Below, one piece after another: positions 34,688 to 42,951 of a DNA stretch of 64,000 nucleotides. The notes beneath the pieces are model-generated. The model was not told the origin of the DNA and made no database searches. It saw only the letters and a list, made by a program, of their open reading frames with translations. This stretch comes from Alexandriicola marinus. Lineage in GTDB: Bacteria > Pseudomonadota > Alphaproteobacteria > Rhodobacterales > Rhodobacteraceae. Position 1 is the stretch's first letter; each line of letters starts with the position of its first letter. The stretch spans positions 1 through 64,000 of the forward strand of contig NZ_RBVZ01000003.1 in assembly GCF_004000435.1 (NCBI RefSeq). Reading direction: 5' to 3'. Made by a program: the position numbers and the translations under genes.

Positions 34688-36015
34688 CGAAAGCGGCCTC
34701 TGGTCCGGCGGTTGCCCGCGTCGAAGAGGCATTCGCTCGTATCGCCGAACGCGACGGTGACATCCGGTCCTTTGTCGCCACGCTGCAGGACAGCGCCTTG
34801 TCCGACGCCGAGGCGAGCGACCAACGCCGGAGAGACGGCTGTCTACACGGCCCGCTTGATGGTGTGGCCTTCGCGGTCAAGGACAACCTTGCCGTTGCGG
34901 GCCTGCCGACATGGAGCGGGACCAGGGCGTTCGACACGCCAGCGGCCCGGGATGCAACCGTCGTGGCGCGGATGCGCGCCGCTGGCATGGTCCTGATCGG
35001 GACGCTCAACATGCACGAGGGCGCGCTTGGCGCGACCACGGACAACCCCTTCTGGGGGCGGTGCATGAACCCGCTGAAGGAGGGCTACACGCCCGGCGGA
35101 TCAAGTGGCGGATCGGCGGCGGCAATTGCCGCCGACTTCGTACCGGTCACGCTGGGCACCGACACGATGGGATCGGTGCGCATACCCGCGGCCTATTGCG
35201 GGCTTTGGGGGCTGAAGCCGACACGGGGGCGGATTCCCGCCACCGGGCTGACCCATCTGTCATGGACGCTTGATACGATCGGCCCCCTTGCGCGCGACCC
35301 CGCCACTCTGGCCGACGTGTTGCGCATCATCGAGGGCCCCGACCCCGAAGACCCGATGAGCGCGCCGAAGATGCTGGGACCCGACCTGCCGGACGGCATC
35401 TCCGGCCTGCGCCTTGGCGTTCCGGACGTGGCCTCGCTGGCAGAATGTGAGCCAGCGATCCTGTCGTCCTTCGAAGAGTTTTTAACGGCCCTGCGCGAGG
35501 CCGGTGCGGTGGTTAAGCCGATCCACATCACGGGTTGGGATCCCGGCGCCCTGCGTCGGGCCGGGCTCCTGATCTCGGAGGTCGAAGGGGCCGAGGTCAT
35601 CGGCGCACGCCTTGACGGGCCGGGCTTTTCCGACGCCTTCCGCGCCATGCTCGACTATGGCAGGCGCGCAGGATCGGTGCGGCTCGCCCGCGCCTATCGC
35701 GAGGTGCAGCGGCTGTCGGCCGCCTTCGATCGCGCAATCGACGGTCTTGACGGGATCATCCTGCCGACGGCGCCGCAACGGGCCTTCCCTCATGATGCGG
35801 CCGTCCCCCCGAACCAGGCCGATTTCACGGCGCTGGCCAATGCAGCCGGCGCACCCGCGCTGACTGTGCCGTTGACCGCGCCAGACGCGGGCCTGCCCGC
35901 GGCGGCTCAGATCGTGGGCCGGCGGGGGGGTGATCACTGGCTCCTGGCGCTGGGTGGCATGATCGCGGCGCTGGGTCCTGTCCGGCGCGATGCGACCGAA
36001 GCCGAGCGTCGGTGA
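34684..36015 (+). CDS. Amidase signature family hydrolase
   Basis: 443-residue amidase of the Ser-cisSer-Lys class. The lysine is in PLDGVAFAVKDNLAV, the glycine/serine-rich signature is TPGGSSGGSAAAIAADF, and the nucleophile serine is in GTDTMGSVRIPAAYCG. It hydrolyses a C-N amide bond to acid and ammonia or amine. The start codon is GTG at 34684, overlapping the ligase stop (GTGA). No GatB/GatC partners are nearby, so it is not the tRNA amidotransferase. With a PuuE-like cyclic amide hydrolase in unit B, a half-amidase role (opening the product of an imide or cyclic amide) is plausible, by inference. Confidence 0.88.
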   Translation: MTKAASGPAVARVEEAFARIAERDGDIRSFVATLQDSALSDAEASDQRRRDGCLHGPLDGVAFAVKDNLAVAGLPTWSGTRAFDTPAARDATVVARMRAAGMVLIGTLNMHEGALGATTDNPFWGRCMNPLKEGYTPGGSSGGSAAAIAADFVPVTLGTDTMGSVRIPAAYCGLWGLKPTRGRIPATGLTHLSWTLDTIGPLARDPATLADVLRIIEGPDPEDPMSAPKMLGPDLPDGISGLRLGVPDVASLAECEPAILSSFEEFLTALREAGAVVKPIHITGWDPGALRRAGLLISEVEGAEVIGARLDGPGFSDAFRAMLDYGRRAGSVRLARAYREVQRLSAAFDRAIDGLDGIILPTAPQRAFPHDAAVPPNQADFTALANAAGAPALTVPLTAPDAGLPAAAQIVGRRGGDHWLLALGGMIAALGPVRRDATEAERR

Positions 36016-37263
36016 ATGGCCAGCCCGTGCATCGCCTCCTATCTCTCTCCGCGCGAGGCCGCCGAACGCCTTCGCGGGGGCGGGCGGATCCTTGTGGGCG
36101 GCTGCACGGCCGAGCCTTGCGACATCCTCGATGCCGTGGCTGCCGATCCCGAAATCTGGCGGGGCGTCACGCTGACCGGTGCGTTCATCCCGGGGGTAAA
36201 CGATCGCGATCTTTCGGCGCTCGTCCCGGATGGGCGGGTCGAGACGGTCTTCATAACTCCGGGCCTGCGCAAAGATCGCGCGAGAGGCACCGTCGCGCAT
36301 CTGCCGATGCACTATACTGCTTTTCACGACCGGATCGCCCGACCCGGAGTGATCGACGCCGTGGTGATCATGGTTCCGCCACCGAAGGGCGGAACGGTCG
36401 GGCTGGGCCTTTGCGCCGATTTTGCGCCGGCCGCGATTGCCTCGGGCGCGCGCCTGATCGGACTGGTCAACCACGCGATGCCCGATGCGCCGGGCGCACC
36501 GCGCCTTCCTCTGGATCGGTTCGACGCCCTTGCCGAAGGCTCGGCGCCCTTGCCGGAACTTGCGCCGACAGAGCCTGACGCCATCAACCGCCGCATCGCG
36601 CGCCTGATCGCGGGCCTCGTCCCGGAGGGTGGTTCGCTGCAATTGGGGCTCGGCGGTTTGCAGGCGGCAATCCTCGAGGCGCTGCACGACCGGCGGGATC
36701 TGGGTTTTCATGGCGGCATGATCTCGGCCGGTGTGCTGGATGCGATCGAGGCGGGCGGTTTTTCGCGAGGTGTCACGACGGGTGTCGCGCTTGGCAACCG
36801 CGGCTTCTACGACAGGCTTGGGAACGCCGAGGCAGTCCGCTTTGCCCCTGTGAACAAGACGCATTCGATCGCCTGTCTTTCCGCAATCCCCAGCATGACA
36901 TGCGTCAATTCGGCATTGCAGGTTGATTTGACCGGTCAGGTCAATGTGGAGTACGTCGGCGGACGACAGGTCAGTGGACAAGGTGGTATGGTCGATTTCA
37001 TACGCGGCGCCCGCGCCTCGGCAGGCGGACGAGCGATCCTCGCGCTTCCCTCGACGGCGCGCAACGGTTCGATCAGCCGGATCGTGCCGCGGCTGGAGGC
37101 CGGTGTTCCGGTCTCCGTCGCGCGATCCGATGTCGATTTCGTCGTCACCGAACATGGGGTCGCCGATCTTCGGGAGGCGGACATGATCACCCGGCAGGCG
37201 CGCTTGATCGCCATTGCCGATCCGGCGTTTCACGACAGTTTGTGGCAAGAGGTGCAGGGGTGA
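36016..37263 (+). CDS. Acetyl-CoA hydrolase/4-hydroxybutyrate CoA-transferase family protein without the catalytic Glu
   Basis: 415-residue family I CoA-transferase-fold protein (Cat/4-hydroxybutyrate CoA-transferase branch), with LQLGLGGLQAAILEAL, NSALQVDLTGQVNVEYVGGRQ and GGMVDFIRGA. The glutamate that forms the enzyme-CoA thioester, expected in an HSEM/HTEM stretch, is missing: the sequence here reads LGFHGGMISAG with Gly234 at that position. It may be a hydrolase or binding protein, or use another residue; a plain transferase mechanism is doubtful. The gene starts directly after the amidase stop, and the GntR gene follows 2 bp later. The assignment of the position rests on remembered family alignment. 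Confidence 0.8.
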   Translation: MASPCIASYLSPREAAERLRGGGRILVGGCTAEPCDILDAVAADPEIWRGVTLTGAFIPGVNDRDLSALVPDGRVETVFITPGLRKDRARGTVAHLPMHYTAFHDRIARPGVIDAVVIMVPPPKGGTVGLGLCADFAPAAIASGARLIGLVNHAMPDAPGAPRLPLDRFDALAEGSAPLPELAPTEPDAINRRIARLIAGLVPEGGSLQLGLGGLQAAILEALHDRRDLGFHGGMISAGVLDAIEAGGFSRGVTTGVALGNRGFYDRLGNAEAVRFAPVNKTHSIACLSAIPSMTCVNSALQVDLTGQVNVEYVGGRQVSGQGGMVDFIRGARASAGGRAILALPSTARNGSISRIVPRLEAGVPVSVARSDVDFVVTEHGVADLREADMITRQARLIAIADPAFHDSLWQEVQG

Positions 37264-37265
37264 GG

Positions 37266-38030
37266 ATGGACAAGCAAATCTCGAGCGGGGTGGATGATCG
37301 CCCGCAATACGTCCAGATCAGGGACCTGATGCGCGACCGGATCGCAAAGGGTCAGTATCCGGTCGGATCATTCCTGCCCACGGAAAGCGAGCTTTGCGCC
37401 GAGTTCACATCAAGCCGCCACACCGTCCGCGAGGCGCTCAGGCTTCTGACGGAGGCCGGGTTGATCCAGCGACGGCAGGGATCGGGAAGTCGGGTCATGG
37501 CCGCGACGCCGCACCAGAATTACGTCCACGCCATGCGGTCGCTCGATCAGCTGTTTCAATATGCCAGCGACACGCGGTTCCTGGTCAGCGAAATGACCAC
37601 CGGCAAACCGGAACCGACGGTATTTCCCGAAGTGGGCGATGACGTGGGCGAGTGTCTGATCGTCCGGGCCCTGCGTCTTGAACGCGACGAGGATATCCCG
37701 ATCTGCGATTCGATCGTTCTGGTGAATGCGGCCTTTGCCGGGATCGCCGACGAGCTGGAGCATGGCACAGGTGCCATCTATCGCCGGATCGAAGAGCGGT
37801 TCGGCGTCGAGGTGGCGCAGGTCGTGCAGGATATCAGCGTTTGTCCCATGCCGGCAGGCTCGGCGAAACCGCTGGGCAAGACCTTGCAGGACGTGGCCGT
37901 CTGCGTGCGCCGCCGCTATCTTGGCCCGGACGGGGCGGTCATGCTGGCCTCGGTCAATTACCACCCGGCGGATCGGTTCGCCTATACGATGGACTTGCGC
38001 CGCGAGGGGCCCAAGGGCGCGTGGAGCTAA
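37266..38030 (+). CDS. GntR-family regulator with UTRA effector domain
   Basis: 254-residue HutC/UTRA-type regulator. The winged helix-turn-helix spans about residues 10-80 (YVQIRDLMRDRIAKGQYPVGSFLPTESELCAEF, SSRHTVREALRLLTEAGLIQRRQGSGS). A UTRA domain of chorismate-lyase fold covers about 95-245 and would bind a small pathway molecule. The ATG at 37266 is preceded by GAGG and follows the CoA-transferase-fold gene by 2 bp. It is the only regulator gene in 31983-57838 and the best candidate to bind the three TGTCCGGACA palindromes at 31928, 46393 and 46551. One of these controls its own operon. Confidence 0.92.
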   Translation: MDKQISSGVDDRPQYVQIRDLMRDRIAKGQYPVGSFLPTESELCAEFTSSRHTVREALRLLTEAGLIQRRQGSGSRVMAATPHQNYVHAMRSLDQLFQYASDTRFLVSEMTTGKPEPTVFPEVGDDVGECLIVRALRLERDEDIPICDSIVLVNAAFAGIADELEHGTGAIYRRIEERFGVEVAQVVQDISVCPMPAGSAKPLGKTLQDVAVCVRRRYLGPDGAVMLASVNYHPADRFAYTMDLRREGPKGAWS

Positions 38031-38034
38031 GCGA

Positions 38035-39150
38035 TCAGCGCTTGGCCGCGGCCCTGACCTCTGCCCCGTCTTCGTCAAGCGCGGGCAGTCTCAGATCGAT
38101 CTGACCGGGCTCGTCGCGGAACTTGATCGGGGTTCCGATGTGCCGGTTGCCGGCCTCATCGACGAGCAGCATCTCGCGGGCGGCGACCTGATCGGAGTGC
38201 CACGCCTCGTGCAGGTTCAGCACCGGCGCAAAACACACATCGCGCCCTTCGAACCAGTTCACCCAGTGATCGAGCGTCTGGCTTGCGAAGGTCTCTCGCA
38301 GAAATGCCTTGACGGGCTCCTGTGTCGGGCCGGGCGGGCTGATGGCGGCCTCGATCAGATCGGGGCGGCCAAGGTCGGTCAGCAGGTTGCGGGCGAATTT
38401 CGGCTCGACCCCACCCAACGTCAGGTGCCGGTCATCCGAGGTCTCGTAGATCGAAAAGAACGCATAGCCGCCGAAGCTGCGTTCATTGGCGATGATTGGG
38501 GCCCGATCCTCGGCAAAGACGGGGCCCACGACATTGGGCAGCCACGCCATCGTCGCATCCTGCATCGAGATGTCGATCACGTCGCCCTTGCCGGTCTTTT
38601 CGCGCCGCAAAAGCGCCATGAGGATCGCGGCCAGCGCGGTCATCGATCCGGCCAGATCGGCCACGGGCATATGCGGGTTCACCGGGTGCCCGTCCCGCCC
38701 CAGATTGAGCGAGACCACGCCCGCCAGTGCCTCGATCGACAGATCGTGGGCCGGGCGCCGGGCCTCTGGCCCGGTCTGGCCGAAGGCCGCGATCGAGCAA
38801 TAGACGGCACGCGGATTGATCTGCATCACCGCGTCCGGGCCGATGCCCAGGCGGTCCACAACGCCGGGCCGGAACGCCTCGATGACGACATCGGCGGTGC
38901 GGCACAGGTCGAGAAAGATCGCGTGATCCTCCGCGTCCTTGAGGTTCAGGACGACCGATTTCTTGCCGCGATGCGTGTTCCGGAACCATGTCGTTGCATT
39001 GCCCTCCACATAGCCCACCTTGCGGACGGGCTCGCCTGTCGGGGGTTCGATCTTGATGACCTCGGCGCCGTGATCGGCCAGAACCTGTGTCAGCATCGGG
39101 CCGGGAAGAAACAGGCTCAGGTCGAGGATGCGATATCCCTCCATCTTCAT
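38035..39150 (-). CDS. CaiB/BaiF family (class III) CoA-transferase 1
   Basis: 371-residue type III CoA-transferase, which moves CoA between acyl groups through an aspartyl anhydride. The N-terminal Rossmann half reads RILDLSLFLPGPMLTQVLADHGAEVIKIEPP. The catalytic aspartate is in RRPAHDLSIEALAGVV, and the C-terminal tail binds the CoA adenine. It is the last gene of unit B, one base after the second CoA-transferase, and converges on the GntR gene only 4 bp away. It is shorter than its neighbour (404) and only moderately similar, so the two may be separate enzymes or a heterodimer. Donor and acceptor acids are unknown. Confidence 0.87.
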   Translation of the reverse strand: MKMEGYRILDLSLFLPGPMLTQVLADHGAEVIKIEPPTGEPVRKVGYVEGNATTWFRNTHRGKKSVVLNLKDAEDHAIFLDLCRTADVVIEAFRPGVVDRLGIGPDAVMQINPRAVYCSIAAFGQTGPEARRPAHDLSIEALAGVVSLNLGRDGHPVNPHMPVADLAGSMTALAAILMALLRREKTGKGDVIDISMQDATMAWLPNVVGPVFAEDRAPIIANERSFGGYAFFSIYETSDDRHLTLGGVEPKFARNLLTDLGRPDLIEAAISPPGPTQEPVKAFLRETFASQTLDHWVNWFEGRDVCFAPVLNLHEAWHSDQVAAREMLLVDEAGNRHIGTPIKFRDEPGQIDLRLPALDEDGAEVRAAAKR

Positions 39151-39151
39151 G

Positions 39152-40366
39152 TCAGATCACCTTTTCTGCGCGCAATTCCGCGATGTCATCGGGGGCGAAC
39201 CCGGCCTCGCGCAGGATCGCATCCGTATCGGCGCCGCGTTTCGGGGCAGGGGCCGCGCGCGCCCTCTTGCCATCAATCCGGATCGGGCTGGACAGGACGC
39301 GCAGGCCCGGCCGGTCGGGGTGCGAGACCTCCTGTATCCCGCCCGTCGCGGCGAAATACGGATTGTCGAGCGCGTCGGGCAGGGTGAGAACGGGCGCCGC
39401 CGGAACCTGCCCGGCGAAGCGGCGCATCCAGTCCGATGTGCTGCGCGTTGCAAAGGCCGCGTCCAGCAGGGCGGCCAGCGCATCGCGGTTGTCAAACCGA
39501 TCGCGCGGCCCGGCAAAGCGCGGGTCGTCGGGCAGCTCGGGCAGCCCCAGGGCCTCGCATAGCTTGATCCAGAATTTCGGCAGGACGCACATCACGAAGA
39601 TATGGCCGTCCGCGGTGGGAAAGACCTCGCATGGCACGACAGAGGGATGGCCGCTCCGGGGGCGGCGTTCGATCACGTCGGCCTCGTTCAAATACCATGT
39701 GGCGGGATAGGTCAGCTGGTGCATGGCGACGTCATAAAGGGTCACGTCCACGTCGCGGCCCTTGCCTGTTCGCATTGCGCCAACCAGTGCCGCGGTCAGT
39801 GCAAAGGCGGTGGTGATCCCTGTCAGGTAATCGACGATCGAAAGGCCCATCCGCGTCATCGGGCCATCGGGTTCACCCGTCAGCGACAGATAGCCCGCCT
39901 CGGCCTGCATCAGGTAATCATAGGCAGGCCATGTCGCGCGGTCGCCCACCCGGCCATAGCCCGACAGGTGGGCGCAGACGATGCGCGGGTTGTGCGGCGC
40001 CAGATCGGCATGGGTCAGGCCAAGCCGCCCGGGAAGGTCGCCGCGCAGGTTGTTCAGTACCGCGTCGGCAGAGCCTACCAGCCTGTGCAGCACTTCGCGG
40101 CCGCGCGGGTGGCGCAGGTCGAGATCGAGGCTCTTCTTGCCGAGGTTGAAGGTCTGGAAAAAGTGGCTGTCGCCCTCGCCCAGGTAATGGGGCCCGGAGG
40201 CCCGGCTGCTGTCGCCGCCGGTGCCGGGGCTTTCGATCTTGATGACCTCGGCGCCCATGTCGGACAGATACATCGAGGCGAACGGCCCGGCGCCATATTG
40301 CTCGACCGACAGGATGCGCGTGCCGGCAAGCGGGGGATCGCTGATGCCCGGCCCCGCCGTGTCCAT
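39152..40366 (-). CDS. CaiB/BaiF family (class III) CoA-transferase 2
   Basis: 404-residue type III CoA-transferase. It starts GTRILSVEQYGAGPFASMYLSDMGAEVIKIESPGTGGDSS; the catalytic aspartate is in ATWPAYDYLMQAEAG. The ATG at 40366 overlaps the acyl-CoA dehydrogenase stop by one base (TGATG); the open frame upstream is a shadow inside that gene. With CitE and MaoC proteins in the operon, the set resembles itaconate, mesaconate or citramalate CoA pathways (CoA-transferase, hydratase, lyase), but direct equivalence is not shown. Confidence 0.87.
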   Translation of the reverse strand: MDTAGPGISDPPLAGTRILSVEQYGAGPFASMYLSDMGAEVIKIESPGTGGDSSRASGPHYLGEGDSHFFQTFNLGKKSLDLDLRHPRGREVLHRLVGSADAVLNNLRGDLPGRLGLTHADLAPHNPRIVCAHLSGYGRVGDRATWPAYDYLMQAEAGYLSLTGEPDGPMTRMGLSIVDYLTGITTAFALTAALVGAMRTGKGRDVDVTLYDVAMHQLTYPATWYLNEADVIERRPRSGHPSVVPCEVFPTADGHIFVMCVLPKFWIKLCEALGLPELPDDPRFAGPRDRFDNRDALAALLDAAFATRSTSDWMRRFAGQVPAAPVLTLPDALDNPYFAATGGIQEVSHPDRPGLRVLSSPIRIDGKRARAAPAPKRGADTDAILREAGFAPDDIAELRAEKVI

Positions 40367-41535
40367 CAGATCGGGTTCCTCTCGATCAGCTGCTTGGCGA
40401 CGATGATCCGCTGCATCTCGTTCGTGCCTTCGCCGATGCACATGAGCATGGCGTCGCGGTAGAACCGTTCGATCTCGTATTCCGTGGAATAGCTGTATCC
40501 GCCAAAGATCCGCATCGCCTCCTGGGCGCATTCGACGCCCGTTTCGGTCGCAAAGTACTTGGCCATGCCGGCTTCCATGTCGCAGCGCTGGCCGCTGTCG
40601 TATTTGCGCGCGGCATCCTCGATCAGAAGCTTGGAGGCCGCGACCTTGCTCGCCATCTCGCCCAGCTTGAGCTGAATGGCCTGATGTTCTGCGATCGGCT
40701 TGCCGAAGGTCTGGCGTTCCTGCGCATAGCGTGTCGCCATCTTCAGGGCGCCTTCGGCGATCCCGGCGCCGCGCGCCGCGACATTGATCCGGCCCAGCTC
40801 AAGCCCTCCCAGAACCTGCTGCATGCCGCGCCCCTCGGTGCCACCCAGAAGCGCGTCTTCGGGAACCAGCTTGTTGTCCAGCAGCAGTTCGCAGGAATCG
40901 ATCGACCGGTAGCCAAGCTTCTTGAGTTTCTTCGAGACTTCGTAGCCTTCGCCCTTCTTGGTCAGAAACGCGCTCATGCCCTTGTGGCGCGGTTGGGCCT
41001 CGGTGTCGGTCTTGGCGAGGATCATAAGGCAATTGCCGTTAAGCGAATTGGTGATCCACGTCTTCGTGCCATTCAGCCGGTAGCCCTCGTCGGTCTTGTC
41101 GGCGCGGGTGCGGATCGCTTGAAGGTCGGTGCCCGCGTTAGGCTCGGTCAGGGCGATGCCGCCCCGAAGCTCCCCGGTGGCCATCTTGGGCAGCCATTCG
41201 GCCTTTTGCGCCTCCGTGCCCGCGCGTTCGATGGCCGAGGCCATGATGAGATGCGAGTTGAAGATGCCCGATGGTGCCATCCAGACCGACGCGACCTTGA
41301 TGACGATCTTTGCATAGGTCGAAGACGGAAGCCCGAGGCCGCCATATTCCGGCGAGATGATCGCACCGAACAGGCCCAGTTCCTTCATCTGCTCGACAAG
41401 GTGGTGGGGATATTCATCGGCCTGATCGTATTCACGCGCGATGGGGCGCACTTCGCCCTCGACCCATTTGTCGATGGCGTCGAGGATCGCCGCTTCGTCG
41501 TCGGCCGTCCAATCGATCGCGGTTTCTGCGTTCAT
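40366..41535 (-). CDS. Acyl-CoA dehydrogenase
   Basis: 389-residue FAD-dependent acyl-CoA dehydrogenase that introduces a 2,3 double bond into an acyl-CoA, passing electrons to ETF. The N-terminal helical domain, beta domain (GGIALTEPNAGTDLQAIRT, WITNSLNGNCLMILAKT) and C-terminal helical domain are all present. The catalytic-base region is MCIGEGTNEMQRIIVAKQL, with Glu at the GEGTNE position used by short-chain enzymes. The ATG at 41535 is the family start; upstream open frame is shadow. It lies 50 bp after the MaoC gene in unit B. Confidence 0.92.
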   Translation of the reverse strand: MNAETAIDWTADDEAAILDAIDKWVEGEVRPIAREYDQADEYPHHLVEQMKELGLFGAIISPEYGGLGLPSSTYAKIVIKVASVWMAPSGIFNSHLIMASAIERAGTEAQKAEWLPKMATGELRGGIALTEPNAGTDLQAIRTRADKTDEGYRLNGTKTWITNSLNGNCLMILAKTDTEAQPRHKGMSAFLTKKGEGYEVSKKLKKLGYRSIDSCELLLDNKLVPEDALLGGTEGRGMQQVLGGLELGRINVAARGAGIAEGALKMATRYAQERQTFGKPIAEHQAIQLKLGEMASKVAASKLLIEDAARKYDSGQRCDMEAGMAKYFATETGVECAQEAMRIFGGYSYSTEYEIERFYRDAMLMCIGEGTNEMQRIIVAKQLIERNPI

Positions 41536-41585
41536 ATCGGTCTCTCCAAAAGCTGAATTGCGTGGCGGGCAGGCGCGGGCGGCGG

Positions 41586-42104
41586 TCAGTATCCGGCCGC
41601 GTCTTCGGCCGCCCAGCCGCGCTTGGCCACGAGGATGGTGCGCTGGAAATCGCACACCAGCGTGCCGTCCTGGTTGAACCCGTTCGTCTTGACCGAGACG
41701 ATCCCGGCATTCGGTCGGGATTTGCTTTCGCGTTTCGAAAGCACCTCGGTTTCGGAATAAAGCGTGTCCCCGGCGAACAGGGGATGTGTCATCCGGATAT
41801 CCGTCCAGCCAAGGTTCGCAATCGCTTTCTGGCTGACGTCGGTCACGCTCATGCCGACCATGATCGCCACCGTCAGGGGTGACGAGATGATGCATTTGCC
41901 AAATTCGGAATGCTTGGCGTATTCCGCGTCGAAATGCAGCGGGTGCGTGTTCATCGTCAGAAGCGTGAACCAGGTGTTGTCTGTTTCGCTCACGGTGCGG
42001 CCGGGCCGATGTTCGTAGATCTCGCCGACGTTGAAATCCTCGAAATACCGGCCGAACCGTTCACGAATCCGGTTTTCGCCGACGGGGTGAGCTGTCTGGG
42101 ACAT
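41586..42104 (-). CDS. MaoC family (hot-dog) enoyl-CoA hydratase
   Basis: 172-residue hot-dog hydratase (GRYFEDFNVGEIYEHRPGRTVSETDN). The hydratase-2 loop reads TLLTMNTHPLHFDAEYA, with the catalytic His kept and Asn where R-specific hydratases have Asp; I believe this Asn is common in the itaconyl/mesaconyl-CoA hydratase-like subgroup. It would hydrate an unsaturated acyl-CoA made by the dehydrogenase downstream. The ATG at 42104 lies 4 bp after the CitE gene stop. The close MaoC-CitE pair is the arrangement expected for hydration to a malyl- or citramalyl-CoA type product followed by lyase cleavage. Confidence 0.87.
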   Translation of the reverse strand: MSQTAHPVGENRIRERFGRYFEDFNVGEIYEHRPGRTVSETDNTWFTLLTMNTHPLHFDAEYAKHSEFGKCIISSPLTVAIMVGMSVTDVSQKAIANLGWTDIRMTHPLFAGDTLYSETEVLSKRESKSRPNAGIVSVKTNGFNQDGTLVCDFQRTILVAKRGWAAEDAAGY

Positions 42105-42108
42105 CGTC

Positions 42109-42951
42109 TTATCCTTCCCTTTGGGTCTGTGCGTCCCGAAGCGCAAGGATGCGCTGCATGGACCGGATCACGGGTTTTTCGATCAGCTTGCCATCGAGGA
42201 CCGCCAGCCCGTTCGGACTTGCCTTGAAAAGCTCTACGACTTTCTCGGCATGGGCGATCTCCTGCGCCGATGGGCTGAAGATGGTGTTGAGCGTCGCGAC
42301 ATTGCCGGGATGGAGCGCGGCCTTGCCGGTAAACCCAAGCGCCTTGGCCATCTCCGCCTCGGCAGCGACTGCCACGTCATCGCGGAACGCCAGACAGGGC
42401 ACATCCAGAATATCGACGCCCGCAAGCTTGGCCGCATGAACCAGCGTCGTGCGCGCATGGAACAGGGGCTCGGGTTCCACCTCGACGCCCAGTTCGGCCG
42501 CGTAGTCGACCGCGCCGAACATGGCAAAGGATATGCGGGACGACGCACGCAGGATCCCGGCGACGTTGTGCAGACCTTCGAGGCTCTCGATCAGAACGGC
42601 GATGCGCAAGGGGACGGCCGCTTCGTCGATCAGGTCAGAGGTCATGCGCACCTCGTCGGCGGTGGCGACCTTGGGCAGACAGATCGTCCCGCCGGTGGGC
42701 CGCGCATCCAGAAGCGCCACGATATCGCGCAGCCCGTCGGCGCTGCGCAGCCCATTGATCCGGACGACCCGTTCTGGCCCCGGGGCATCCGACAGGAAGG
42801 ACAGGGCATTCTCCCGCGCCGCGGATTTTTCCGCGGGCGGCACGGCATCCTCGAGATCGAGGCAGACGATGTCCGCCCCCGACGCAAGCGCCTTGGAATG
42901 AATGGCGGGCCGGTTGGCCGGCGCGAAGAGGAGCGACCGGTGCGCGATCAT
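42109..42951 (-). CDS. CitE/HpcH family acyl-CoA lyase
   Basis: 280-residue (beta/alpha)8 lyase of the citrate lyase beta/malyl-CoA lyase family. The N-terminus RSLLFAPANRPAIHSKALASGADIVCLDLEDAVPPAEK carries the metal/CoA-binding LDLEDAV. The arginine in VVRINGLRS and metal-ligand Glu in AVLIESLEGLHNV fit, as does FGAVDYAAELG. It would split a 3-hydroxyacyl-CoA such as malyl-, methylmalyl- or citramalyl-CoA. The start overlaps the MmgE/PrpD 2 stop by 4 bp. No CitD/CitF partners are present, so it is not a citrate lyase subunit. Confidence 0.9.
   Translation of the reverse strand: MIAHRSLLFAPANRPAIHSKALASGADIVCLDLEDAVPPAEKSAARENALSFLSDAPGPERVVRINGLRSADGLRDIVALLDARPTGGTICLPKVATADEVRMTSDLIDEAAVPLRIAVLIESLEGLHNVAGILRASSRISFAMFGAVDYAAELGVEVEPEPLFHARTTLVHAAKLAGVDILDVPCLAFRDDVAVAAEAEMAKALGFTGKAALHPGNVATLNTIFSPSAQEIAHAEKVVELFKASPNGLAVLDGKLIEKPVIRSMQRILALRDAQTQREG

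Noticed and set aside
34684-36015. GatA subunit of the Glu-tRNA amidotransferase
   Set aside because: No gatB or gatC is nearby and the gene is embedded in a catabolic operon.
33038-37248. Minus-strand open frames of 564 and 588 codons opposite unit A
   Set aside because: Both are antisense to conserved ligase, amidase and CoA-transferase-fold genes and have no domain features.
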